From contig HF995254.1 in the NCBI GenBank assembly GCA_000432275.1, forward strand, positions 1-6,225: a stretch of 6,225 nt of DNA, read 5' to 3'. A model generated the notes under the pieces. It did not search any database. It saw nothing but the letters and a program-made list of their open reading frames with translations, and had not been told where the DNA came from. Positions 1 through 5,969 of the stretch are shown here, piece by piece. The stretch comes from Proteobacteria bacterium CAG:495. GTDB lineage: Bacteria; Pseudomonadota; Alphaproteobacteria; RF32; CAG-239. Every line of letters starts with the position of its first letter. The first letter of the stretch is position 1. A program made the position numbers and the translations under genes.

Positions 1-5
1 GCATA

Positions 6-13
6 CTCCTTCT
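6..13 (-). promoter_or_regulatory. Possible ribosome binding site of a minus-strand gene left of the window
   Basis: On the minus strand this reads AGAAGGAG, a near-perfect Shine-Dalgarno sequence. The ATG at 4-2 lies only one base after it, too close to be used, so a real start would fall just outside the window. The minus strand of the first 140 bases is purine-rich, as leaders often are. It conflicts with reading 38-70 as the terminator of a + strand gene, so the call is weak. Confidence 0.22.
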
Positions 14-37
14 GTTTATGTTTGTTGTTCTTTATTT

Positions 38-70
38 GCCCTTGCTCCTTTGCAAGGGCTTCTTTTTTTT
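38..70 (+). terminator. Rho-independent terminator of an upstream + strand transcript
   Basis: GCCCTTGC (38-45) pairs perfectly with GCAAGGGC (52-59) around a six-base loop, TCCTTT. A tract of nearly all T follows at 60-70. The T-run lies only on the right, so it works for + strand transcription. Any gene it serves must end left of the window, because no + frame has a stop codon before the hairpin. It also insulates the gene at 163 from upstream read-through. The rest of the 1-162 non-coding stretch is T- and C-rich, with no convincing promoter. Confidence 0.72.
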
Positions 71-162
71 CTTAATCTTTATATCTCCCCCGCCGTCCCG
101 CTATCCTCCCGCCTGTTTGGTTTATTGCTTGCTTTCTTGTTTTATTATTAATTTTTAAGACT

Positions 163-687
163 ATGTATTTAAGCGTAACAATGCCGTATTCTCGAAAAGA
201 TGTTCTTGAACGGCTTAAAAAATTTAGTGTCACATCCAGTACTTTGTATTCTTTGCTTAATACGTGTTTTGCCGACTGGATGATAAACCCAGTACCGGTG
301 ATTACCGGAGAGGAATTGCTGCAAGTATGTTTGGAATGTTATGGGAAAAGGGCTTATAATCCTTTTATGGAAAGTCTGATTTCCCGAATGACCGAAGGCG
401 GCGAATATACCAACTACGACAAGTTTTTCGAACTACTGGAAAACCATGCAGAAGAAAGTTGGGCTTTTTTCGCGGTTGCCAAAGTAGGATATTCCCTGCA
501 TAAGGCAAATATTCCCTTTCAGGATCAACTCCGCTGGCGCTCGATATTCTATAAAGGAGCGATTCCTTCCGATAAGCAGTATGATGCTGAGGAACGGTGT
601 CGGGATTATCTCGCGAGGAATCTTTCAATGCATCCCGAACGTTCGGAAAAGCTGAACAAATATCTGGAAAAACTGGGTGTCGGGTAG
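163..687 (+). CDS. Hypothetical protein, orphan, 174 aa
   Basis: I do not recognise this protein. It is a soluble-looking, probably mostly helical protein with no signal peptide, no membrane segment and no catalytic motif I can name. Visible features are a charged N-terminus (SRKDVLERLKKF), an aromatic middle part (ESWAFFAVAKVGY near residue 100, then QLRWRSIFYKG) and a charged helical C-terminus ending EKLNKYLEKLGVG. Cysteines occur at scattered positions and form no metal-binding pattern. The start is uncertain: ATG at 163 and ATG at 181 (MPYSRKDV) are both possible, and neither has a clear Shine-Dalgarno sequence. The second would give 168 residues. The gene stands alone, with a terminator before it (38-70) and another just after it (702-739), so it is probably transcribed by itself. 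It is judged real from its full-length open frame, its amino-acid make-up and its good fit between two terminators. The opposite-strand frame at 365-691 is arginine- and serine-rich and looks like a shadow. Confidence 0.75.
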   Translation: MYLSVTMPYSRKDVLERLKKFSVTSSTLYSLLNTCFADWMINPVPVITGEELLQVCLECYGKRAYNPFMESLISRMTEGGEYTNYDKFFELLENHAEESWAFFAVAKVGYSLHKANIPFQDQLRWRSIFYKGAIPSDKQYDAEERCRDYLARNLSMHPERSEKLNKYLEKLGVG

Positions 688-701
688 ACAATGTGATGCT
701 T

Positions 702-739
702 ATAAATAAAAAGCCGGATTAATCCGGCTTTTTATTTAT
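702..739. terminator. Bidirectional terminator, 38-bp perfect palindrome
   Basis: The two arms are exact reverse complements. The core is GCCGGATT/AATCCGGC (713-728), flanked by five A on the left (708-712) and five T on the right (729-733), and the symmetry runs on through the AT-rich ends. Each strand therefore has a GC-rich stem followed by a T-run, so the element can stop both converging transcripts: the orphan gene ending at 687 and the DUF2207 gene ending at 736. The TAA stop codon of the latter (738-736) lies inside the palindrome. Confidence 0.9.
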
Positions 740-2808
740 GCTCTTAGTTTGTCAATCAGCGCCTGAACGGCATCAAGCTTAAAATACTCGTTTTTTTGTT
801 TCTCATCGCTGTTGAATTCCGTTACCAGGTTCAGAGCCATGATGTTAGCCTGTTGATTGACGATATCGCGTCCCAGCATCAGGTTTTCCTTTCTCTGAAG
901 CAAAATATTGCGCATGTCTGATGCTTCTCTTATTTGCTCTCTCAACAAACCGTTTCTTTGAGCATAGCTTGATGTATAGATGCTGATGATAATCAGGCTG
1001 AGAAGAATAAATAAAACCGCCCAAGGTGAAATCAGCGCAGACTGCATGGCAAAGCCGGCCATAATGATAATGCCCCCGATAACCTTGGCTATGATTCTTG
1101 TATATAATTTAAGCATTTTTAAATTAAAAACTATAATTCCGACCAGCATAACCAGCGTTGTTAATAATTCCAGCGACCATACGGGATAAACGTTGACTTT
1201 CATTGCCGCAATAAAGAATTCGGTAATGGCAAGCATTCCCAGGCTGAAAAACAGGTAGCCGCTGTTAAGCTTTATAATGTAATTGCGCAACTTGCTATGC
1301 AGTTCTTTTTCCAGATAAACCGCCGCCCTTTTGATTTTTAAGAAATTGGATTTATTGACGTTCAGAACGGCTTCGTTGTTGGTAAAAAGCTGCTCGACCG
1401 CTTTTTTCTCCGCTTTGCTCAAGGAGTGCAGGTTGTCTGTTCTTTTAATCAGCAAAATGGTGTCGTCGGCTTTTTGAATGTCAATAATGTTCTTTTTATA
1501 TAATTCCAGCAAAAAACTGCCGAAAGAAGCCAGATCAAATTTGTTAAACGCCAGATAGCGAAGCATAATGCCGTTCTTTTTCAGGCTGAATTTCAGCTGT
1601 CCTTTGCTGGCCTTAATAAACTTCCAGGAAACGACAAATGAAATCCAAATGGCCGCCAGCCCTAAAAGGCTGAATAAAATATCCGAATAACGGTCTATTT
1701 TCAGCATCAGCTTTTGGCTGAAGGTCGGATTCATAACGGCATCTTCCGGCAAAGAGATAATCAGGTGAAATCCTTCGCCGATGAAAAGCGGATTTTGCGC
1801 CGCATAGCCGTAAGTCGTGTCGTTTTCGCGTACCAGCGTAATCCAGTCGCTGCGCAGATATTGCGGATACCCCAGATAAAATTCCTGTCCCAGCGGCGCA
1901 ATCCCCGGCGGCAAAGTAACCGTTGCGCCGGCCTTGGCGACAATCAGATTCCAAGCGCTTCCGTTAACATCCCAGTAAAACTCTTTAAAGTCGCCGTAAT
2001 CCCAGATTCCCTGAGAATTGACGTATTTGAAATTATACGTGTAAACACCGGGTTCCAGTTCATAGTCGTTTTGGGGAATAAATAAAATACGCTCTCCCTG
2101 TTCAACCATTTTGTAGTCAATCGGCTGATCGTTGACGGTGACGCCTAGCAGAGAATAATCAACTTTTTGCAGCTTGTTTTCCCGTGAATAAATATACTTA
2201 GGCAAAGCTTTGGTCAAACCATGGCGCAATTTGTTGCCGTTTGCTACCACAACAACCGTCTCGTTGAATTTTGTCATTCCGTTGCTCAAAATTTCAATGT
2301 TCGTCATCAAATACGGAATATGTTCTCTGGCAGGAACAACCTCTCTGCGGTTGTCCGGGGGCAAAAGCGCGTTAATGACCGGAAAATCGGGAACATCCCA
2401 CTCTTGTTGCTGCTGTTCGCGGGTGTCAGCCATATCGGCAGATATGGCGGCGAGGTCTTCTCTTTGTCCCTGATATTGTTCGCCGGCGGTTGCTCTTTGC
2501 ATGGCCTCTTCATAAATTTTTTGAAAAGTTCCTTTTTCTTCCTCCACCCCGACCGGATCATCGCTGGGAGCAACAAACATCGCTTCGGTTTTGACGTCTT
2601 TCGGGTCTTGAATAACCGTTGACTGGATGCGTGTCATCAAAAATTTTCCCAGTCCGTCGGCAGAAACTTCGGTAACCTTGGGATTGGTGGTCTGCGTTTG
2701 TTGCTGGGGCTGCGGCACGCTGCTCATGTCCAGCACTTCCTGCACTCTGGCCTGAAGCTGGCTGCTTCCCGCTATGATGAAACAAATTGCAAGAAAAAGT
2801 TTTTTCAT
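736..2808 (-). CDS. DUF2207 family membrane protein, 690 aa
   Basis: This is a predicted envelope protein of the DUF2207 family (YciQ-like), whose biochemical role is not known. A Sec signal peptide is visible (MKKLFLAICFIIAG..., likely cut after LQA at residue 20). Residues 21-160 are a polar region rich in Gln and Glu (PQPQQQTQTT; EQQQQEW). Residues about 165-355 match the extracytoplasmic DUF2207 domain, including the typical DFKEFYWDVNGSAWNL stretch (273-288) followed by ATVTLPPG. A membrane helix at about 375-397 leads to a cytoplasmic part (398-512) resembling the winged-helix-like portion of the family (GSFLLELYKKNIIDI; HSLSKAEKKAVEQLF). Three or four more membrane helices follow, at about 516-537, 543-565 and 572-612, then a charged, probably cytoplasmic tail. 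The length is in the range I would expect for full-length members. The minus-strand start is preceded by only a weak AGAG site. It diverges from the nucleotidyltransferase operon across an 83-bp gap and is probably transcribed alone. Nothing suggests truncation or a frameshift. Confidence 0.88.
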   Translation of the reverse strand: MKKLFLAICFIIAGSSQLQARVQEVLDMSSVPQPQQQTQTTNPKVTEVSADGLGKFLMTRIQSTVIQDPKDVKTEAMFVAPSDDPVGVEEEKGTFQKIYEEAMQRATAGEQYQGQREDLAAISADMADTREQQQQEWDVPDFPVINALLPPDNRREVVPAREHIPYLMTNIEILSNGMTKFNETVVVVANGNKLRHGLTKALPKYIYSRENKLQKVDYSLLGVTVNDQPIDYKMVEQGERILFIPQNDYELEPGVYTYNFKYVNSQGIWDYGDFKEFYWDVNGSAWNLIVAKAGATVTLPPGIAPLGQEFYLGYPQYLRSDWITLVRENDTTYGYAAQNPLFIGEGFHLIISLPEDAVMNPTFSQKLMLKIDRYSDILFSLLGLAAIWISFVVSWKFIKASKGQLKFSLKKNGIMLRYLAFNKFDLASFGSFLLELYKKNIIDIQKADDTILLIKRTDNLHSLSKAEKKAVEQLFTNNEAVLNVNKSNFLKIKRAAVYLEKELHSKLRNYIIKLNSGYLFFSLGMLAITEFFIAAMKVNVYPVWSLELLTTLVMLVGIIVFNLKMLKLYTRIIAKVIGGIIIMAGFAMQSALISPWAVLFILLSLIIISIYTSSYAQRNGLLREQIREASDMRNILLQRKENLMLGRDIVNQQANIMALNLVTEFNSDEKQKNEYFKLDAVQALIDKLRA

Positions 2809-2820
2809 AAAATGATACTC

Positions 2821-2848
2821 TTTGTTAACAAATAAAAGATATTTGTTA
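2821..2848. promoter_or_regulatory. Candidate operator: three TTTGTTA/TAACAAA sites
   Basis: TTTGTTA occurs at 2821-2827 and 2842-2848, and its reverse complement TAACAAA at 2826-2832. The first two form the 12-bp palindrome TTTGTTAACAAA (2821-2832). The last two form a 9-bp perfect inverted repeat, TAACAAATA / TATTTGTTA (2826-2834 and 2840-2848), with a 5-bp spacer. The two same-direction copies are 21 bp apart, close to two helical turns. The element sits between divergent genes and touches the -10-like sequences, as expected for a dimeric repressor or activator. The regulator is unknown, and AT-rich DNA yields chance symmetry. Confidence 0.42.
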
Positions 2849-2853
2849 GTATA
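2847..2853. promoter_or_regulatory. Overlapping divergent -10-like elements
   Basis: On the minus strand, TATACT (2853-2848) is one base off the sigma70 -10 consensus. It would give a leader of roughly 30 bases for the DUF2207 gene, but no good -35 lies at the right distance. On the + strand, TAGTAT (2847-2852) could serve the operon, with TTGTTA (2822-2827) as a -35 at a long 19-bp spacing. Both assignments are tentative. They agree in placing transcription start signals within the heptamer cluster. Confidence 0.3.
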
Positions 2854-2877
2854 AGCTAAAGTTATTAAAAAGTTATA

Positions 2878-2883
2878 AAGGAG
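2878..2883 (+). promoter_or_regulatory. Strong ribosome binding site of the nucleotidyltransferase gene
   Basis: AAGGAG lies eight bases before the ATG at 2892, which is near-ideal spacing. It fixes this start, and the protein alignment to GlmU from residue 1 agrees. Confidence 0.85.
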
Positions 2884-2891
2884 TTTTTTGA

Positions 2892-3629
2892 ATGCACGAA
2901 AATAAAATCGCAGCCATTATTCTGGGAGCCGGCAAAGGAACCCGTATGAAATCGGATCTTCCGAAAGTTTTAATGCCGGTTGACGGAAAGCCGATGATTC
3001 GCCATATTATCGATATGCTGGAAGGGGCCGGTGTAGAAAAAATAGTTACCGTAATCGCGCCTGACGGTGATCTCGTCAAAAAAGAAGTGTCTCCGCTGCC
3101 CACCTGTGTGCAGGAAAAACAGCTTGGCACGTGTCACGCCGTTTTGGCTGCCCGGGCGGAATTGTGCGGTTTTAACGGTGACATTTTGGTCATTTTCGGC
3201 GACCAGCCGCTTTATACCAAACATACGATTGAAACTATCGTCAACAAAAGACGCGAAGGCTATGCCGTGGTATGCCTCGGATTCCGTCCTGAAGACCCCG
3301 CCCGTTACGGACGCCTGATTATGAACGCCAAAGGCGAACTGGAACGTATTGTTGAATATAAAGATGCTTCCGATGAAGAGCGGGCCGTTACTTTCTGCAA
3401 TTCCGGAATGATGTGCTTCAACGGAGAAACAATGTTTGATATTTTAGCCGAAATCAGTAATGAAAATGCTGCCGGCGAGTATTATCTTACGGATGCTGTT
3501 GCCGTAGCTTTGCGTAAAGGGCTTAAATGCAGCGCCGTAGAATGTCCCGTTGAAGAGGCTTCTGCCGCAAATACTCAGGAAGAGCTGGCTTTGCTGGAGG
3601 AATTGTATAAAAAAAGAAAAGGAAAATAA
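2892..3629 (+). CDS. GlmU-like sugar nucleotidyltransferase, uridyltransferase domain only
   Basis: This protein has the Rossmann-like nucleotidyltransferase fold of the GlmU N-terminal domain. That domain joins UTP and GlcNAc-1-phosphate to make UDP-GlcNAc for peptidoglycan and lipopolysaccharide in the cytoplasm. Visible motifs, in order, are the nucleotide-binding LGAGKGTRMKSDLPKVL (11-27, with K25), QLGTCHAV (77-84), GDQPLY with the likely metal-binding D104, YGR (139-141), IVEYKDAS (153-160), NSGMM (170-174), GEYYLTDA (195-202) and N227, equivalent to the second metal ligand of E. coli GlmU. At 245 residues it stops where GlmU's left-handed beta-helix acetyltransferase domain (about 200 more residues) would begin. 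The next gene does not supply that domain, so this is not a simple frameshift. Oddities are GDQPL, more like MobA/MocA-type transferases than GlmU's GDVPL, and Cys where GlmU has Gly in QLGTGHA. The exact sugar substrate is therefore open, and no gene symbol is assigned. It is the first gene of a + strand operon and overlaps the next by one base (TAATG). Confidence 0.88.
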   Translation: MHENKIAAIILGAGKGTRMKSDLPKVLMPVDGKPMIRHIIDMLEGAGVEKIVTVIAPDGDLVKKEVSPLPTCVQEKQLGTCHAVLAARAELCGFNGDILVIFGDQPLYTKHTIETIVNKRREGYAVVCLGFRPEDPARYGRLIMNAKGELERIVEYKDASDEERAVTFCNSGMMCFNGETMFDILAEISNENAAGEYYLTDAVAVALRKGLKCSAVECPVEEASAANTQEELALLEELYKKRKGK

Positions 3630-4087
3630 TGAATTTTCTTAAACGTCATTGGTTTGGCCTAATCACCGGATTGTTCATATTCTGTGTTTTGGTACTGTTT
3701 ATGTTGGTTTTGCTTTCCCCGCGTCAGGATGCAAAAAAACGCGGATTTATTCCCTGTACCGAGGCAATGGCGGAACGGATGCTCGCTTGTCCGGAAAATG
3801 GAAAAACCTTATGCATGCTGAAAGCGGTATTAGGCAACAGCTGGTGCGACGCCAAAGTTGTCGCCGGTGGTGTCAAAGCATGGGTGAGCGGCAAGCAGCC
3901 AGCTCCGTGGAGTAATTATATTTTTATTCCCGAACTGCCGGAAGATGAAAATTTTGACAATGCTGCCCGGGCGGAATATTTTAAGACCAATCCGGACATA
4001 GCCGTGGAAATGCAGGATTTAAAACAACTTAATAAGGAATTGGAAAATGAACAACCAGACTTCAACCCCGCAGAACAGCCGGAGTAA
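3629..4087 (+). CDS. Small single-pass membrane protein with conserved-looking cysteines, 152 aa
   Basis: I do not recognise the family. Residues about 9-30 form one strongly hydrophobic helix (LITGLFIFCVLVLFMLVLL) preceded by basic residues (KRHW). This suggests an uncleaved signal anchor with the rest of the chain outside the cytoplasm. The soluble part has four cysteines, C43 (IPC), C54 (LAC), C62 (LC) and C73 (SWC), spaced 11, 8 and 11 apart, which would suit two disulfides in the periplasm. A Pro- and acid-rich C-terminal part follows, with a probable helix (MQDLKQLNKELENEQ). No enzyme motif is seen. Its ATG overlaps the TAA of the preceding gene (3627-3629), with AGGA five bases upstream, and its 3' end overlaps the peptidase gene by 41 bases. 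Translational coupling within the operon is therefore likely. A role in the envelope is an inference from topology only. Confidence 0.8.
   Translation: MNFLKRHWFGLITGLFIFCVLVLFMLVLLSPRQDAKKRGFIPCTEAMAERMLACPENGKTLCMLKAVLGNSWCDAKVVAGGVKAWVSGKQPAPWSNYIFIPELPEDENFDNAARAEYFKTNPDIAVEMQDLKQLNKELENEQPDFNPAEQPE
4034..4038 (+). promoter_or_regulatory. Ribosome binding site of the peptidase gene, inside the upstream gene
   Basis: AAGGA lies eight bases before the ATG at 4047 and inside the upstream coding region. It favours 4047 as the start. A rival is TTG at 4089 with GGAG at 4081-4084, which would remove the overlap and 14 poorly conserved-looking residues but has only four bases of spacing. Confidence 0.6.
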
Positions 4088-5864
4088 TTTGCCGGGCTGG
4101 GACTTGAAAGACTTATATTCCGGTATTGATGATCCGCAAATAAAAAAAGACTTGGAAGAATACCGGCGCCTGAATCAGAAACTGGCCGATAACTACAAGG
4201 GAAAAATTGCTGACATTTTACCCGCCGATTTCTATGAGGCGTTGCAGATTGAAGAGCAGAGCAGCATTATCGGCAGTAAGCTGGGCGTTTATGCTTATCT
4301 GAATATGGTTACTCAAATGAAAAACACCGAGGCTTTGGCCTTTTATCAAAATATTGATGAAAAGATGACCGAATACAGTAAGCCCTCGATTTTTTTCACT
4401 TTGGAAATTAATAAGCTTTCCGAACCGCAGTTTGCCAAATTGGCAGCAGATGAAAAAGTGGCTTATTATAAGCCTTTCCTTGAGCGTGTCCGCCGTTTTC
4501 AGGCTCATGAACTGCCGGAAGAACAGGAGGCTATATTCCTTGACAAGTCTGTAACGTCGGGCGGAGCGTGGCGCCGTTTATATGACGAACAGTCGGCAGC
4601 TTTGGTTTATACCGTTGACGGCAAGGAGTATAATGATGCCGAAATTTCAAAGCTGCTTCAGGACAAAGATCCCCTTGTTCGTGAAAAGGCAGGCAAAGAG
4701 TTAAATCGGGTCAGTCGCGAAAATGCGCGCTTGTTTACCTTTATCTATAATATGATTGTCAAAGATAAGGCCATCGGTGACGAGCATCATAAATATGCGT
4801 CTCCGGTTGCCGCCCGCAATCTGGACAATCAGGTTGATGACAAGGCTCTGGCGTCTTTGACGGAGTCCGTCCGCAAGCAATATGCCAACCTCTGCGGCCG
4901 TTTTTACAAGTTAAAAGCCAAATGGCTCGGTAAAGAGAAAATCCAATATTGGGACCGCAATGCGCCGCTGCCTTTCAGCTCGGACAAACATTACACTTGG
5001 GATGAGAGTGTTCAAATCGTGCTTGAGGCGTATCAGCGCTTCTCTCCCCGTTTGCAGGAATTGGCCCGGCCGTTTTTTGATTCAGAACATTCCTGGATAG
5101 ACGTTCCGCCGCGTGACGGCAAACGTTCAGGCGCTTTTGCAATGCCGATGCCGCAAAAATATCATCCTTATCTGATGTTGAATTTTGTCGGCAAGCAAAA
5201 TGATGTTCTGACGCTGGCTCACGAACTCGGACACGGCTGCCATATGCGTTTAAGCATTACCCAAGGCGAGCTCAATGACGATACGCCGCTGACTTTGGCT
5301 GAGGTTGCGTCCGTATTTGCGGAAATGATAACTTTTCAATCATTGCTGTCCCGTCTGGACGACGATAAGGAAAAATTATGTCTGATTGCTTCCAAAGTTA
5401 ATGATATGATTAACACCGCCGTACGTCAGATAGCATTTCATTTCTTTGAAACCAGAGTCCATCAGGAACGCAAAAACGGAGAACTTTCGTCAGAACGGCT
5501 GGAAGAAATCTGGTTGGATGAAATGCGTACCAGCTTGGGAGATTATGTTATTGTCGATGACGACAGCCGAGCCATATGGCCGATTGTCAGCCACTTTTTC
5601 CACACGCCTTTTTACGTATATGCCTATTCCTTTGCCGATTGCCTGGTTAATTCGCTTTATATGGTTTATCAGGAAGGGTCTGTTCCCCATTTTCAGGAAA
5701 AGTATCTGCATATGTTGTCCGAGACCGGTGTTAAACGATATGACGAGCTTTTGAAACCGTTTGGGCTTGATGCAAACAATCCGGAATTTTGGAACAAAGG
5801 TTTAAGCCTTATTTCTCATTATATTGATGAGCTTGAACGTCTGGATAAAAAACTCGGATTATAA
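4047..5864 (+). CDS. pepF: Oligoendopeptidase F, M3 family zinc metallopeptidase
   Basis: This is a cytoplasmic zinc peptidase that cuts short peptides internally, with a likely role in peptide recycling. The zinc motif HELGH is at 392-396, giving ligands H392 and H396 and catalytic E393. The third ligand is expected to be E419 in LTLAEVAS. The family-typical end of the catalytic domain is present: SHFFHTPFYVYAYSFA (515-530), which carries the His and Tyr residues that help bind substrate and stabilise the transition state. The N-terminal half has the usual family opening (LPGWDLKDLYSGIDDP, 15-30) and helical lobe, including AARNLDNQVDD (255-265). At 605 residues it matches the usual length of about 600. 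No signal peptide is seen. It is the third gene of the operon, overlapping the membrane-protein gene by 41 bases in a different frame, and is followed at once by a strong terminator. The first 14 residues (Asn, Gln, Ser and Thr rich) may not all be present if the TTG at 4089 is used. All key residues are intact. Confidence 0.95.
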   Translation: MNNQTSTPQNSRSNLPGWDLKDLYSGIDDPQIKKDLEEYRRLNQKLADNYKGKIADILPADFYEALQIEEQSSIIGSKLGVYAYLNMVTQMKNTEALAFYQNIDEKMTEYSKPSIFFTLEINKLSEPQFAKLAADEKVAYYKPFLERVRRFQAHELPEEQEAIFLDKSVTSGGAWRRLYDEQSAALVYTVDGKEYNDAEISKLLQDKDPLVREKAGKELNRVSRENARLFTFIYNMIVKDKAIGDEHHKYASPVAARNLDNQVDDKALASLTESVRKQYANLCGRFYKLKAKWLGKEKIQYWDRNAPLPFSSDKHYTWDESVQIVLEAYQRFSPRLQELARPFFDSEHSWIDVPPRDGKRSGAFAMPMPQKYHPYLMLNFVGKQNDVLTLAHELGHGCHMRLSITQGELNDDTPLTLAEVASVFAEMITFQSLLSRLDDDKEKLCLIASKVNDMINTAVRQIAFHFFETRVHQERKNGELSSERLEEIWLDEMRTSLGDYVIVDDDSRAIWPIVSHFFHTPFYVYAYSFADCLVNSLYMVYQEGSVPHFQEKYLHMLSETGVKRYDELLKPFGLDANNPEFWNKGLSLISHYIDELERLDKKLGL

Positions 5865-5871
5865 CGTTTGT

Positions 5872-5901
5872 AAAAAGCCGCTTTTGTAAAGCGGCTTTTT
5901 T
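5872..5901 (+). terminator. Rho-independent terminator of the operon
   Basis: GCCGCTTT (5877-5884) pairs with AAAGCGGC (5888-5895) around a three-base loop, TGT, and six T follow at 5896-5901. Five A at 5872-5876 extend the stem and could allow weaker action on the other strand. It begins eight bases after the peptidase stop codon and separates the operon from the RNA gene to the right. Confidence 0.92.
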
Positions 5902-5936
5902 ATAAATAATTTTAGTCTACCAACTATAAATAAGTG

Positions 5937-5963
5937 TTGACTGTGAAATGAAGCTGTTATAAT
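5937..5963 (+). promoter_or_regulatory. Sigma70-type promoter of the 6S-like RNA
   Basis: A -35 box TTGACT (5937-5942) and a perfect -10 box TATAAT (5958-5963) are separated by 15 bp, shorter than the preferred 17. An overlapping TAATAA (5960-5965) would give 17. Transcription would start near 5970, directly at the 5' end of the closing stem of the structured RNA. No start codon with a ribosome binding site follows, so this fits an RNA gene. Confidence 0.65.
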
Positions 5964-5969
5964 AATAAA

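Noticed and set aside
3..161. Open + strand frame at the left edge (hydrophobic, Leu/Phe-rich) as the tail of an upstream membrane protein
   Set aside because: It runs straight through the terminator hairpin and its T-run, and its hydrophobic make-up follows from the T-rich sequence alone.
365..691. Minus-strand open frame of 108 codons opposite the orphan gene
   Set aside because: It is Arg/Ser/Pro-rich and low in plausible structure, runs antisense to a better frame, and would have to be transcribed through the two-way terminator.
1613..1954. Minus-strand open frame within the DUF2207 gene, plus other frames at 1714-2085 and 2210-2622
   Set aside because: These are out-of-frame or antisense shadows of a clearly recognised gene, with Arg/Cys-rich make-up and no ribosome binding sites.
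2970..3224. Antisense and alternate frames inside the nucleotidyltransferase gene
   Set aside because: The true frame carries an unbroken set of family motifs, and these overlapping frames have none.
4218..4508. Minus-strand open frame of 96 codons inside pepF
   Set aside because: It is antisense to a well-conserved peptidase and has no start signals; the frames at 5446-5754 and 5490-5711 are rejected on the same grounds.
2892..5864. A defence or antiphage system
   Set aside because: The three operon proteins are a housekeeping-type nucleotidyltransferase, a small envelope protein and an ordinary PepF; none has nuclease, helicase, toxin or sensor motifs.
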